Assembly (NCBI RefSeq): GCF_031326345.1
Contig: NZ_CP133671.1
Location: 6,277,001 to 6,341,000, forward strand
DNA: 64,000 bases
Source: Aureispira sp. CCB-E
Lineage (GTDB): Bacteria > Bacteroidota > Bacteroidia > Chitinophagales > Saprospiraceae
Direction of reading: 5' to 3'
The notes below the pieces were generated by a model. The model was not told the DNA's origin, searched no databases, and saw nothing but the letters and a program-made list of their open reading frames with translations. The position numbers were made by a program, and so were the translations under genes. Below are positions 8,985-17,114 of the stretch, in pieces. Within the stretch, counting starts at the first letter, position 1, and every line of letters starts with the position of its first letter.

Positions 8985-9200
8985 TTATCCTTTTAAGCCA
9001 GGAATTTTTTGAGTCGCAAACCCTAATACTACTAAGAAAACAACTAGTACTAAAACAGGCACTAATGTAATCGCTGTCATTCCTACTGCTTCTCTTGTTG
9101 CGTTGGCATCAATTGTATTCATCATTTCTGTATTGGCAGCTGTAGCTAGCTCTGCTATCGCCATAAAAGCAACTACCATAAGACCTTTTGTATTTTTCAT
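8985..9200 (-). CDS. Small membrane protein upstream of ccoI, unknown function
   Basis: 71 residues. The N-terminus resembles a signal peptide (MKNTKGLMVVAFMAIAELATA), followed by a short polar stretch and one strong transmembrane segment (ITLVPVLVLVVFLVVLGFA) ending in a short basic tail. The stop is 10 bp from the ccoI start, so the two genes are almost certainly one transcript. I do not recognise the family. By position it may help assemble cbb3 oxidase or copper transport; that is inference only. Confidence 0.7.
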   Translation of the reverse strand: MKNTKGLMVVAFMAIAELATAANTEMMNTIDANATREAVGMTAITLVPVLVLVVFLVVLGFATQKIPGLKG

Positions 9201-9237
9201 GAGACGTTATTTTTTGTATTACAAAATCTTTATGATA

Positions 9238-9283
9238 CAAATATAGCTGCTCTCTACTACATTGGAAATGATGTAAAACATCA
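9238..9283 (-). promoter_or_regulatory. Putative promoter and 15-bp dyad upstream of ccoI operon
   Basis: TATATTTG (minus strand, 9245-9238) is a good -7 box about 40 bp upstream of the small-protein start; the matching -33 element is weak. A perfect dyad TGATGT-AAA-ACATCA lies at 9269-9283, its centre about 45 bp upstream of the expected transcription start, where a class II activator would bind. The half-site spacing does not fit the FNR consensus, so the factor is unknown. Confidence 0.45.
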
Positions 9284-9506
9284 CTCAAAATGATTTTCCT
9301 TAGCATTTAAATTCCAATTCTTCTCGTCCTTTGTACAACTTAATTGATTCTTTTATTCTTGAACAGGTTCTCTGAAAATTGTGTCACCAACTTCCACCTC
9401 ATTAACAGAACCAACACCCAAATACTTGAAGTAGTTTATAGTCTTCCTACTAATTAACTGGAATATCTTGCACACAATTTAGCACGGAACAAAATGAAAT
9501 ATTGTT
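9284..9506. other. Divergent intergenic region between ccoI operon and hemN
   Basis: The remaining ~220 bp upstream of hemN. No clear TAnnTTTG promoter for hemN and no FNR-type palindrome was found. Confidence 0.4.
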
Positions 9507-10892
9507 ATGACAAACAACGCATCTAATTTAGACCCATCGGCTACACTAGTTAGCAAATACAATGTTCCTGGTCCGAGATATACCAGCTATCCAACCGTAC
9601 CTTTTTGGTACAATAGTCCTAGTGAAACCAATTGGAAAAACCTTGTCAAAGCATCTTTTGAGGCTAGCAATACCACGGATGGTATTAGTTTATACATTCA
9701 TTTACCATTTTGTAGTAGTCTGTGTACCTATTGTGGATGTACCACAAGAATCACCGTCAATCATGAGGTCGAATCACCTTATATTCGCACTTTGCTAAAA
9801 GAATGGCAATTGTATTTAGATACATTTGAAGAAAAACCCAACATCAAGGAAATCCATCTAGGAGGCGGAACACCTACGTTTTTTAGTCCTAAAAATTTAC
9901 GCGTATTACTAGAAGGCATTCGAAAAACATCAGTCATTGCACCCAATGCCGTTTTGGGTTTTGAAGGACATCCCAAAAATACCACTAAAGAACATCTGCA
10001 AACACTATACGACCTTGGTTTCAGACGTGTTAGTTTGGGCATTCAAGATTTTGATCCAAGAGTTCAGTTAATTATCAATAGAATTCAGCCTTATGAAATG
10101 GTTGAGGAAGTGACTAAAAATGCTCGAGAAATAGGTTACACCTCTATCAATTTTGACCTAGTATTTGGGCTTCCACTTCAAACATTGGCATCTGTTGATG
10201 AAACCATTCGACAAGTCAACCAATTGCGACCAGACCGAATTGCATTTTATAGTTATGCCCATATACCTTGGTTAAAACCTAGTCAACGCAGCTTTGCACC
10301 AGAAACATTACCTTCTGATGCAGAGAAACGTGCTTTGTACGAATTAGGAAAAATGCGTTTTGAAGAAATGGGCTATCACGAGATCGGCATGGATCATTTT
10401 GCTCTATCGACAGATCCTCTGTATCTAGCTAGCCAAGACAAACAGTTGCATCGCAACTTTATGGGCTACTCCCCTTTCCATACTCGCTTGATGGTCGGTT
10501 TAGGTGCTTCATCCATTAGCGACTCATGGACAGGCTTTGTTCAAAATGTCAAAAAGGTAGAAGAGTATGCAGACTTAGTAGACCAAGGGCTTTTTCCTTT
10601 CTCTAAAGGACATCAACTTAGCGAACAAGATTTAATCATTAGACAACACATTTTAAACCTAATGTGCCAACTCTCTACTCAATGGTCACATGACGATTTA
10701 AACAATCCTGCTATTTACAAAGGGCTTCGAAAATTGGAAGAAATGGAAAAAGACGGTTTAGTTGAACGCCTTCCCAATCAATTGTTGATTACAGAAAAAG
10801 GTCGACCATATGTACGCAATGTTTGTATGTGCTTTGACGAGTATTTGTGGCAAAAACGCCCCAACACTCCCATTTTCAGTCAAACAGTATAG
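9507..10892 (+). CDS. hemN: Oxygen-independent coproporphyrinogen III dehydrogenase HemN
   Basis: 461-residue radical SAM enzyme. It binds the [4Fe-4S] cluster through CxxxCxxC (C69, C73, C76) with the extra C78 typical of true HemN, and begins with the PGPRYTSYPTVPFW signature that distinguishes HemN from HemW. Other family motifs are EIHLGGGTPTFF and NFDLVFGLPLQT. It converts coproporphyrinogen III to protoporphyrinogen IX without oxygen, supplying haem when oxygen is low. Its place between ccoI and ccoS-ccoNOQP suits microaerobic co-expression with the high-affinity oxidase, a common arrangement in Bacteroidota. Confidence 0.95.
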   Translation: MTNNASNLDPSATLVSKYNVPGPRYTSYPTVPFWYNSPSETNWKNLVKASFEASNTTDGISLYIHLPFCSSLCTYCGCTTRITVNHEVESPYIRTLLKEWQLYLDTFEEKPNIKEIHLGGGTPTFFSPKNLRVLLEGIRKTSVIAPNAVLGFEGHPKNTTKEHLQTLYDLGFRRVSLGIQDFDPRVQLIINRIQPYEMVEEVTKNAREIGYTSINFDLVFGLPLQTLASVDETIRQVNQLRPDRIAFYSYAHIPWLKPSQRSFAPETLPSDAEKRALYELGKMRFEEMGYHEIGMDHFALSTDPLYLASQDKQLHRNFMGYSPFHTRLMVGLGASSISDSWTGFVQNVKKVEEYADLVDQGLFPFSKGHQLSEQDLIIRQHILNLMCQLSTQWSHDDLNNPAIYKGLRKLEEMEKDGLVERLPNQLLITEKGRPYVRNVCMCFDEYLWQKRPNTPIFSQTV

Positions 10893-10953
10893 GTCAGCAC
10901 ACATAGAAATAAAGCACATTGATTAGAATCATTTTTAAGGCTCAAATGCATCA

Positions 10954-10984
10954 TTTCAAAGCAAACTATAGCTCCGTACATTTG
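10954..10984 (+). promoter_or_regulatory. Putative promoter of the cco operon
   Basis: TTTC (10954-10957), a 19-bp spacer and TACATTTG (10977-10984), the last a perfect TAnnTTTG -7 box. The ccoS start codon is 17 bp further on, so the leader would be very short. Confidence 0.6.
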
Positions 10985-11000
10985 TAAAAACAACAAAATT

Positions 11001-11159
11001 ATGAGCGCAATCTATTTATTAATTGCTGTCAGTTTTTTGATTGCTTTAGGCTTTTTAATGGCTTTCTTTTTTGCAATCAAAACAGGACAGTACGACGATA
11101 CACATACTCCTTCTATTCGAATTTTGTTTGACGATGAACAAAGCGAATCCAGAAATTAA
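11001..11159 (+). CDS. ccoS: Cbb3 oxidase assembly protein CcoS
   Basis: 52-residue single-span membrane protein, MSAIYLLIAVSFLIALGFL at the start, followed by FFFAIKTGQYDD and an acidic tail. This is the CcoS pattern: N-terminal hydrophobic helix, then a conserved W/FxxKxGQYDD segment. CcoS is needed in other bacteria for inserting haem b and copper into CcoN. It opens the operon and is followed by the fused ccoNO after about 95 bp. Confidence 0.9.
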   Translation: MSAIYLLIAVSFLIALGFLMAFFFAIKTGQYDDTHTPSIRILFDDEQSESRN

Positions 11160-11253
11160 AAAGAACGACACCGACAACATACAAGTGGGGTGCTTTTAAT
11201 CTTACAAATCCGATCGAATAACTATTTATCATCATAGAACTAACCATTACGCG

Positions 11254-13386
11254 ATGAATACACAAAATTTAGAAACCTTTCATTATGATAACACCACGGT
11301 TAGAAACTTCTCTATTGCCGTCATATTTTGGGGTGTTATAGGGATGTTGGTAGGCTTAATCATAGCCTTTCAACTAGTTTTTCCGAGTTTAAACCTCGCC
11401 AGCTTTTTATCCTTTGGGCGCTTGCGTCCTTTGCATACCAATGCTGTTATTTTTGCTTTTGTTGGAAACGGAACTTTTGCAGGAGTCTATTATTCCTTGC
11501 AACGGCTTTGTAAAACGAGAATGTACAGTGATTTGCTCAGTAAAATTAACTTTTGGGGTTGGCAATTAATCATTGTTTCGGCTGCCCTAACCTTGCCCTT
11601 TGGGATTACCACAGGAAAGGAATATGCCGAATTGGAATGGCCGATAGACATTGCGATTGCCTTAGTTTGGGTTAGTTTTGGATTGAATATGATGTTAACC
11701 ATCCTACACCGTAGAGTAAAACATCTATACGTAGCTATTTGGTTTTACATTGCTACCTTTGTAGCCGTTACCTTATTGCACCTTGTCAACTCTTTTGAGC
11801 TACCAGTAAGTATGTTAAAATCATACTCTGTTTATGCAGGCGTGCAAGATGCATTGGTACAATGGTGGTATGGTCATAATGCCGTAGCATTTTTCTTAAC
11901 CACCTCTTATTTGGGACTAATGTACTACTTTGTTCCCAAAGCAGCAAACCGCCCTGTTTACTCTTACCGATTGTCTATTGTACATTTTTGGGCGTTGATT
12001 TTCCTCTATATCTGGGCAGGACCACATCATTTGTTATATACCGCCTTACCCGACTGGGCTCAATCCTTAGGAGTTGCCTTTTCTGTCATGTTAATTGCTC
12101 CTTCTTGGGGAGGTATGTTGAACGGTTTATTGACACTTCGAGGAGCTTGGGATAAAGTACGAGAGGAACCCGTTCTAAAATTCATGGTAGTAGCCTTGAC
12201 TTGTTATGGAATGGCAACGTTCGAAGGCCCTTTATTATCCTTAAAAAATGTCAATGCCATTAGTCACTATACCGACTGGACAATTGCTCACGTACATATT
12301 GGTGCATTGGGATGGAATGGATTTTTAACTTTTGGAATGTTGTACTGGTTGTTCCCTGTTTTATACAAAACAGAGTTGTTCTCTAAAAAATTAGCCAATT
12401 ATCATTTCTGGATAGGAACGTTAGGGATTATTTTGTATGCGATTCCATTGTACTGGGCTGGATTTACACAGAGTTTGATGTGGAAAGAATTTGACGAAGA
12501 AGGTATGTTAGTTTATCAGAACTTTTTGGATACCGTTACTCAAATTATTCCCATGTATGGCTTAAGAGCAATTGGAGGTTTGTTATTCTTTATTGGTACG
12601 TTGATGATGGTATACAACCTCTACAAAACAGCCAGAAAAGGAACCTTTGCTCCAGACACAGAAGCCAAAGCACCTGCTTTAATGCCTTCTCATGAAGATG
12701 GTTATTGGCATAGAGCCGTTGAAAGTCGCCCTGTGCAACTATTGTTCTTAAGTACAGTTGCCATTGTTATTGGTACTGCCTTAGAATTAGTACCCACCTT
12801 TTTGATCAAAAGCAACGTCCCTACAATTGCTAGTGTAAAACCACTTACACCACTAGAACTAGAAGGAAGGGATTTATATATCAAGGAAGGTTGTAACAAC
12901 TGTCATAGTCAGATGATTCGTCCTTTCCGTTCAGAGACGGAACGTTATGGCGAATACTCTAAAGCTGGAGAATTTGTCTACGATCACCCATTTTTGTGGG
13001 GATCAAAACGTACAGGACCTGATTTGGCTAGAGAAGGTGTTGTTAGCGGTCGAAATTATAAAAGTAATGATTGGCATTATAAACACTTTAGAAATCCACA
13101 AGAAATTTCTCCAGGAAGTATCATGCCTAAATATAGTTGGCTGCTAGAAAATCAATTAGATGTAAGTCAAACCAAAGCAAAAATTAAAGCGATGCGTACC
13201 CTTGGAGTGCCTTATCCTGAAGGATATGAAAAAGAACAAGCCATGGAAGATTTACACCAACAAGCCAATGAAATAGCTGCGACCATTGATGGTGCAGAAA
13301 GTGACCGAGAAGTAATTGCAATTATTGCTTACTTACAACGTCTCGGAACGGATATTATGCAAAAAGAAACTGTTGAGGAGGAATAG
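11254..13386 (+). CDS. ccoN: Cbb3-type cytochrome c oxidase, fused subunits I and II (CcoN-CcoO)
   Basis: 710-residue fusion. The first ~470 residues are the haem-copper oxidase subunit CcoN with about 12 membrane helices and the conserved histidines (RPLHTNAVIFAFVGN; WWYGHNAVAFFLT; WAGPHHLLYT; ISHYTDWTIAHVHIGALGWNG). After a linker and one more helix, the C-terminal ~190 residues are CcoO with one c-type haem site CNNCH (near residue 548) and the methionine-bearing PGSIMPKYSWL. This is the catalytic and primary electron-entry part of the low-oxygen terminal oxidase. The fusion is standard in Bacteroidota, where the two are usually annotated as one protein. Confidence 0.95.
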   Translation: MNTQNLETFHYDNTTVRNFSIAVIFWGVIGMLVGLIIAFQLVFPSLNLASFLSFGRLRPLHTNAVIFAFVGNGTFAGVYYSLQRLCKTRMYSDLLSKINFWGWQLIIVSAALTLPFGITTGKEYAELEWPIDIAIALVWVSFGLNMMLTILHRRVKHLYVAIWFYIATFVAVTLLHLVNSFELPVSMLKSYSVYAGVQDALVQWWYGHNAVAFFLTTSYLGLMYYFVPKAANRPVYSYRLSIVHFWALIFLYIWAGPHHLLYTALPDWAQSLGVAFSVMLIAPSWGGMLNGLLTLRGAWDKVREEPVLKFMVVALTCYGMATFEGPLLSLKNVNAISHYTDWTIAHVHIGALGWNGFLTFGMLYWLFPVLYKTELFSKKLANYHFWIGTLGIILYAIPLYWAGFTQSLMWKEFDEEGMLVYQNFLDTVTQIIPMYGLRAIGGLLFFIGTLMMVYNLYKTARKGTFAPDTEAKAPALMPSHEDGYWHRAVESRPVQLLFLSTVAIVIGTALELVPTFLIKSNVPTIASVKPLTPLELEGRDLYIKEGCNNCHSQMIRPFRSETERYGEYSKAGEFVYDHPFLWGSKRTGPDLAREGVVSGRNYKSNDWHYKHFRNPQEISPGSIMPKYSWLLENQLDVSQTKAKIKAMRTLGVPYPEGYEKEQAMEDLHQQANEIAATIDGAESDREVIAIIAYLQRLGTDIMQKETVEEE

Positions 13387-13400
13387 CTCAAAGGCTATTA

Positions 13401-13438
13401 GAGGGGAAATTGCAGATGTAGACATTTGCATTCCCCTC
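13401..13438 (+). other. Intercistronic hairpin between ccoNO and ccoQ
   Basis: GAGGGGA (13401-13407) pairs with TCCCCTC (13432-13438), with further pairing inside (13411-13418 with 13423-13430) closing a four-base loop. There is no T-run, so it looks like an mRNA-stabilising or processing structure rather than a terminator. Confidence 0.6.
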
Positions 13439-13508
13439 ACTTTATGCGCTTATCTACTCCCTAAACACTACTAAACAGTTTATCATTATTATTAATACCA
13501 TAGGAATC

Positions 13509-13676
13509 ATGCTTAAATTCATCAAACATCATATGACGAGTATTGGGAACATCGAAATCTACCCTATTATCTCGTTCCTAATTTTCTTTTTTGTCTTTCT
13601 ATTCGCCTGCTGGATAGCTGTTAGAGCCAGCAAAGCACATATTACAACGATGGGAAACATCCCTTTAGAGGATTAG
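13509..13676 (+). CDS. ccoQ: CcoQ-like small cbb3 oxidase subunit
   Basis: 55 residues, MLKFIKHHMTSIGNIEIYP, then one transmembrane helix (IISFLIFFFVFLFACWIAV) and a short tail ending GNIPLED. The gene lies between ccoNO and ccoP, the position of CcoQ/FixQ, and the size and topology match. The sequence is divergent, as usual for this subunit. CcoQ stabilises CcoP association in other bacteria. Confidence 0.85.
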   Translation: MLKFIKHHMTSIGNIEIYPIISFLIFFFVFLFACWIAVRASKAHITTMGNIPLED

Positions 13677-13707
13677 TATTATTATCCAAAATATAAACCA
13701 AAATATC

Positions 13708-14316
13708 ATGGCAAAGGACTTTATTTCAAATATAAACAATGCAGTTCCCGTTGAGGAAGAAGAAAAAATTTTATTAGAAGGAGAACACGATGGCATCCAA
13801 GAACTGGACAATGCCTTGCCTCCTTGGTGGACGTATTTTTTTGCAGGTTGTGTGCTCTTTGGTGTTGGATACATCTTGTATTATCATGCTTTTGGTATGG
13901 GAGGCTTACAAACACTAGAATACCAAAAAGAAGTAGCTATTGCTCAAGCTAAAAAAGAAGCCTTGCTGGCGACTAAATACGCCAAAATCAATGAAAATAC
14001 AGTAGAAGCCTTGACCGATGCAACTGCCTTAGCTACTGGAAAAGAATTGTACGTCAAAAAATGTGCGTCCTGCCACGTAGAAGATGGAGGCGGAAATGTT
14101 GGACCTAACTTAACTGACGAGAACTGGCTACATGGATGTGACATAAAATCTGTCTTTAAAACCATTACATATGGTGTTCCTGCCAAAGGAATGATTAGTT
14201 GGCAAACACAACTTAACCCTTTACAAATTCAGCAAATTGCCAGTTATATCCTGACGTTAAAAGGCACAACGCCTGCCAAAGCTAAAGAGCCACAAGGAGA
14301 AATTTGCGTTCACTAA
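13708..14316 (+). CDS. ccoP: Cbb3 oxidase subunit III CcoP, monohaem form
   Basis: 202 residues. An acidic N-terminal stretch leads into LDNALPPWWTYFFAGCVLFGVGY, the conserved CcoP anchor helix. One cytochrome c domain follows with CASCH (about residues 119-123), GPNLTDENWLHG and the axial-ligand region GMISWQTQLNP. Proteobacterial CcoP has two haem c sites; only one is present here, as is common in Bacteroidota. The gene follows ccoQ by 31 bp. Confidence 0.93.
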   Translation: MAKDFISNINNAVPVEEEEKILLEGEHDGIQELDNALPPWWTYFFAGCVLFGVGYILYYHAFGMGGLQTLEYQKEVAIAQAKKEALLATKYAKINENTVEALTDATALATGKELYVKKCASCHVEDGGGNVGPNLTDENWLHGCDIKSVFKTITYGVPAKGMISWQTQLNPLQIQQIASYILTLKGTTPAKAKEPQGEICVH

Positions 14317-14342
14317 GTACTAAGACTAAAAAGCCAAACAAC

Positions 14343-15728
14343 ATGGAAGAATCATTTAGAGATTCCTTAGCTACAGTAGATGATGCGGGAAATCGAAAAT
14401 GGGTATACCCCAAAAAACCTTCTGGAAAATTCCACAACTATAGAGTACTGGTCAGTATTATTTTACTTACTTTATTGTTCTCGGGACCTTTTATCAAAAT
14501 AAACGGCAATCCCATTTTGATGCTGAATGTCATTGAACGAAAGTTTGTCATTTTTGGCAGCATATTTTATCCTCAAGATTTTTATATCTTCATGTTTGTC
14601 ATGGCTGTTGGGGTCATTGCCATTGGAATTTTCACCTTAGTTTTTGGGCGCTTATTTTGCGGTTGGGTTTGTCCTCAAACGATATTTATGGAGATGGTTT
14701 TTCGCAAAATCGAATATTGGATTGAAGGAGATTGGAACAAACAAAAAGCTTTAAACAAAGCCACATGGACTCCTTCTAAGGTATTCAAAAAAGTGCTTAA
14801 ACATATCCTATTTTTTGCAGTTTCGTTTCTTATTTCTAATACATTTTTAGCGTACATTATTGGTATTGAAGAATTGACCTCAATTGTCACCGCTCCACCT
14901 AGCGAGCATATTGTAGGATTCTTGAGTATTCTTCTATTTGCCTTTACCTTTTACATTGTTTTCTCTAGGCTACGAGAGCAAATCTGTACTTCTGTTTGCC
15001 CATATGGTCGTTTGCAAGGGGTTTTGCTAGACGAACACTCTATTGTGGTCGCTTATGACTACAAACGTGGAGAAAATAGGGCAAAATTTAGAAAGAACGA
15101 AGATCGAGCAGCACAAGCAAAAGGCGACTGTGTCGATTGCCATCAGTGTGTCAATGTTTGCCCCACAGGAATTGACATTCGTAATGGGACACAGTTGGAA
15201 TGTGTGCATTGTACTGCTTGTATGGATGCTTGTGACAGTATCATGGATAAACTGTCTATGCCAGGCGGATTGATTCGTTATACTTCTGAGTATCATATCA
15301 AAAATGAATCAAAACTAAAGTTGAACAAACGAACCATTGGTTTTAGTTTGCTCTTGATCGCTTTAACATCTGTTATTTTCGGTTTGCTTCTATTTAGAAA
15401 TAAAATTGAGGCAACGATTCTGAGAACTCCAGGAACGCTTTTACAAAAACAAGCCGATGGTCGATGGAGTAATTTATACAATTATAATATTGTCAATAAA
15501 TCGAACGAAGATTTTGTCTTAGAATTTAAACTGGAAACACCACAAGGAGATGTCCAAATTATTGGCGACAGCACTGTATCATTAGCCAAAGGAAGCAAAA
15601 CATCTGGATCTCTTTTTGTCATTATACCTGAACAAAAAAATGCTACCCGTCAAATACCTGTTGTCATTGGTATCTATAATAATGGCAAACAAGTTGATAA
15701 AGTAGAAACCAACTTTTTAGGAGAATAA
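14343..15728 (+). CDS. ccoG: Cbb3 oxidase accessory protein CcoG (FixG/RdxA)
   Basis: 461 residues from this start (MEESFRDSLATVDD); an upstream in-frame ATG at 14304 would overlap ccoP by 13 bp and adds residues unlike the family. Membrane helices flank a polyferredoxin-like region with CVDCHQCVNVCPTG and CVHCTACMDACD, giving two [4Fe-4S] sites, plus the upstream FCGWVCPQTIFMEM and CTSVCPYGRLQG motifs. The C-terminal ~120 residues form an Ig-like periplasmic FixG domain. CcoG acts in copper delivery to cbb3 oxidase, probably reducing Cu(II). Confidence 0.94.
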   Translation: MEESFRDSLATVDDAGNRKWVYPKKPSGKFHNYRVLVSIILLTLLFSGPFIKINGNPILMLNVIERKFVIFGSIFYPQDFYIFMFVMAVGVIAIGIFTLVFGRLFCGWVCPQTIFMEMVFRKIEYWIEGDWNKQKALNKATWTPSKVFKKVLKHILFFAVSFLISNTFLAYIIGIEELTSIVTAPPSEHIVGFLSILLFAFTFYIVFSRLREQICTSVCPYGRLQGVLLDEHSIVVAYDYKRGENRAKFRKNEDRAAQAKGDCVDCHQCVNVCPTGIDIRNGTQLECVHCTACMDACDSIMDKLSMPGGLIRYTSEYHIKNESKLKLNKRTIGFSLLLIALTSVIFGLLLFRNKIEATILRTPGTLLQKQADGRWSNLYNYNIVNKSNEDFVLEFKLETPQGDVQIIGDSTVSLAKGSKTSGSLFVIIPEQKNATRQIPVVIGIYNNGKQVDKVETNFLGE

Positions 15729-15741
15729 CCAACTTGAAACA

Positions 15742-15771
15742 GGGGGCTAATACCCGACACGATTAGCCCCC
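15742..15771 (+). other. GC-rich hairpin after ccoG
   Basis: Perfect 10-bp inverted repeat, GGGGGCTAAT (15742-15751) and ATTAGCCCCC (15762-15771), with a 10-base loop. The stem is strong but no T-run follows. It may attenuate or protect the transcript ahead of ccoH, or act as an imperfect terminator. Confidence 0.6.
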
Positions 15772-15880
15772 TACCCTCCTAATACTATAACGAACTGAAC
15801 TACTCATTAACTGTTTTTTATAAAAACGCATAACGTGTCGCAATTATTGGTCTATTTTTTACCCTTAAAATTTAAAAAAG

Positions 15881-16306
15881 ATGAATTGGGGATATAGAAT
15901 TGCTGTTTTTTTTGTTGCTTTTATAACGTTCATGTTATTCATGCTTTACAAATGCGTGCAACAAAATTTTGATTTGGTAGCTGAAGATTATTATGCACAA
16001 GAAGTGACATTCCAAAATCGAATTGATCAACAAAATAATGTGTTGACACTAGACACAAAGCCTAGTTGGCAGATTGAAGAGGATTATTTTAAGCTCTCTT
16101 TTCCGAATTCATTTAGCAAAGGAGAAATTCATTTTTTTCGACCTTCTGACAAGAATCTAGACTTTGGCGAAACCTTGCAAATCGATGCCAACCAACAACA
16201 ACAAATAGCACTCAACAAATTCAAAAAGGGTATTTATAAAGTGCAATTAAGTTGGTCAGATCAAGAGAAGGATTACTACATTGAACAACAGATTTTCATT
16301 CCTTAA
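15881..16306 (+). CDS. ccoH: CcoH/FixH family protein
   Basis: 141 residues, one N-terminal membrane helix (IAVFFVAFITFMLFMLYKCV), then a soluble periplasmic domain containing VAEDYYAQEVTFQNRID, the conserved DYY..E motif of FixH. FixH proteins help assemble cbb3 oxidase together with CcoG. It follows ccoG after a hairpin-bearing gap of about 150 bp and is tightly followed by the TauE/SafE-like gene. Confidence 0.9.
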   Translation: MNWGYRIAVFFVAFITFMLFMLYKCVQQNFDLVAEDYYAQEVTFQNRIDQQNNVLTLDTKPSWQIEEDYFKLSFPNSFSKGEIHFFRPSDKNLDFGETLQIDANQQQQIALNKFKKGIYKVQLSWSDQEKDYYIEQQIFIP

Positions 16307-16316
16307 ACCAATCAAT

Positions 16317-17030
16317 ATGATAGCGTTATTAACAGCATTTTCAGTCGGGTTGCTAGGTAGCTTTCATTGTATTGGTATGTGTGGTGCCATAGCCTTTTCT
16401 TTACCGTTGCAAGAGCAAAACTGGTATAGCAAACTTTGGGGTGGTTTCATCTATAATTTGGGTAGAATCAGCACTTATGGCCTACTAGGATTTGTACTAG
16501 GGCTTTTAGGAAAAGGATTTTCTTTTGCAGGATTTCAACAAGGATTGTCGATTTTTTTAGGTGTTTTTATCTTGCTGGTGCTCCTATTCCCCAAATATGT
16601 TCAATTACAAAAAAACAAGAGCAGCCTACTAGCAGAACTTCAGTTGTGGGTGCGTCAAAAAATGGGCTTGTTGTTTCAAAATAATTCGACCAAAGCTTTG
16701 TATGGTATTGGCTTGCTGAATGGCTTGCTTCCTTGTGGTTTGGTTTATGCAGGTTTGGCGGGTGCTATTGCTACAGGACAAGGTTGGTTGGGCGCACTTT
16801 ATATGATTTGTTTTGGTTTAGGCACCTTACCTATCATGATCTTAGCCAGTCAATTTCGAGGGTTTATTTCTATTTCGGTACGGAACAGAATGCGCCAAAT
16901 AGTTCCTTTTTTTGTAGGGTTTATGGCGGTCTTATTTATCATTCGGGGGCTCAACTTGGGCATTCCTTATCTTAGTCCAGTATTGCAAAGTAAGGTGACC
17001 TCTTGGATTATGCCTGCCAATTGTCATTAA
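16317..17030 (+). CDS. Sulfite exporter TauE/SafE family protein, cbb3-associated
   Basis: About 237 residues with six or so membrane helices. The first helix holds GLLGSFHCIGMCGAIAFSLP, a His/Cys-containing motif typical of the TauE/SafE-like proteins found next to cco genes and suspected to move copper. The second half repeats a similar glycine-rich motif (GLLNGLLPCGLVYAGL). I chose the ATG at 16317, 11 bp after ccoH; a TTG at 16281 would overlap ccoH. It is probably a copper or assembly factor for the oxidase rather than a sulfite exporter, but this is inferred from context. Confidence 0.85.
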   Translation: MIALLTAFSVGLLGSFHCIGMCGAIAFSLPLQEQNWYSKLWGGFIYNLGRISTYGLLGFVLGLLGKGFSFAGFQQGLSIFLGVFILLVLLFPKYVQLQKNKSSLLAELQLWVRQKMGLLFQNNSTKALYGIGLLNGLLPCGLVYAGLAGAIATGQGWLGALYMICFGLGTLPIMILASQFRGFISISVRNRMRQIVPFFVGFMAVLFIIRGLNLGIPYLSPVLQSKVTSWIMPANCH

Positions 17031-17063
17031 GGGTGGTTGTCATTTGCTAAACACATCCCTCAA

Positions 17064-17097
17064 ACAAAAAAATGCCCCCTTTTCAAAAAGAGAGCAT
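17064..17097 (-). terminator. Terminator of the Cys-rich secreted protein gene
   Basis: On the minus strand, 17097-17086 pairs with 17083-17072 over 12 bp (with G-U pairs) and a two-base turn, followed by a run of seven T. It lies between convergent genes. Confidence 0.75.
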
Positions 17098-17114
17098 GCT
17101 TATTATTGTGCCAA

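Noticed and set aside
9269-9283. FNR box for the ccoI operon
   Set aside because: The half-sites are separated differently from TTGATnnnnATCAA; kept only as an unassigned dyad.
15742-15771. GC-rich hairpin after ccoG as a terminator
   Set aside because: Lacks a T-run; ccoH is close behind, so it is more likely an internal operon structure.
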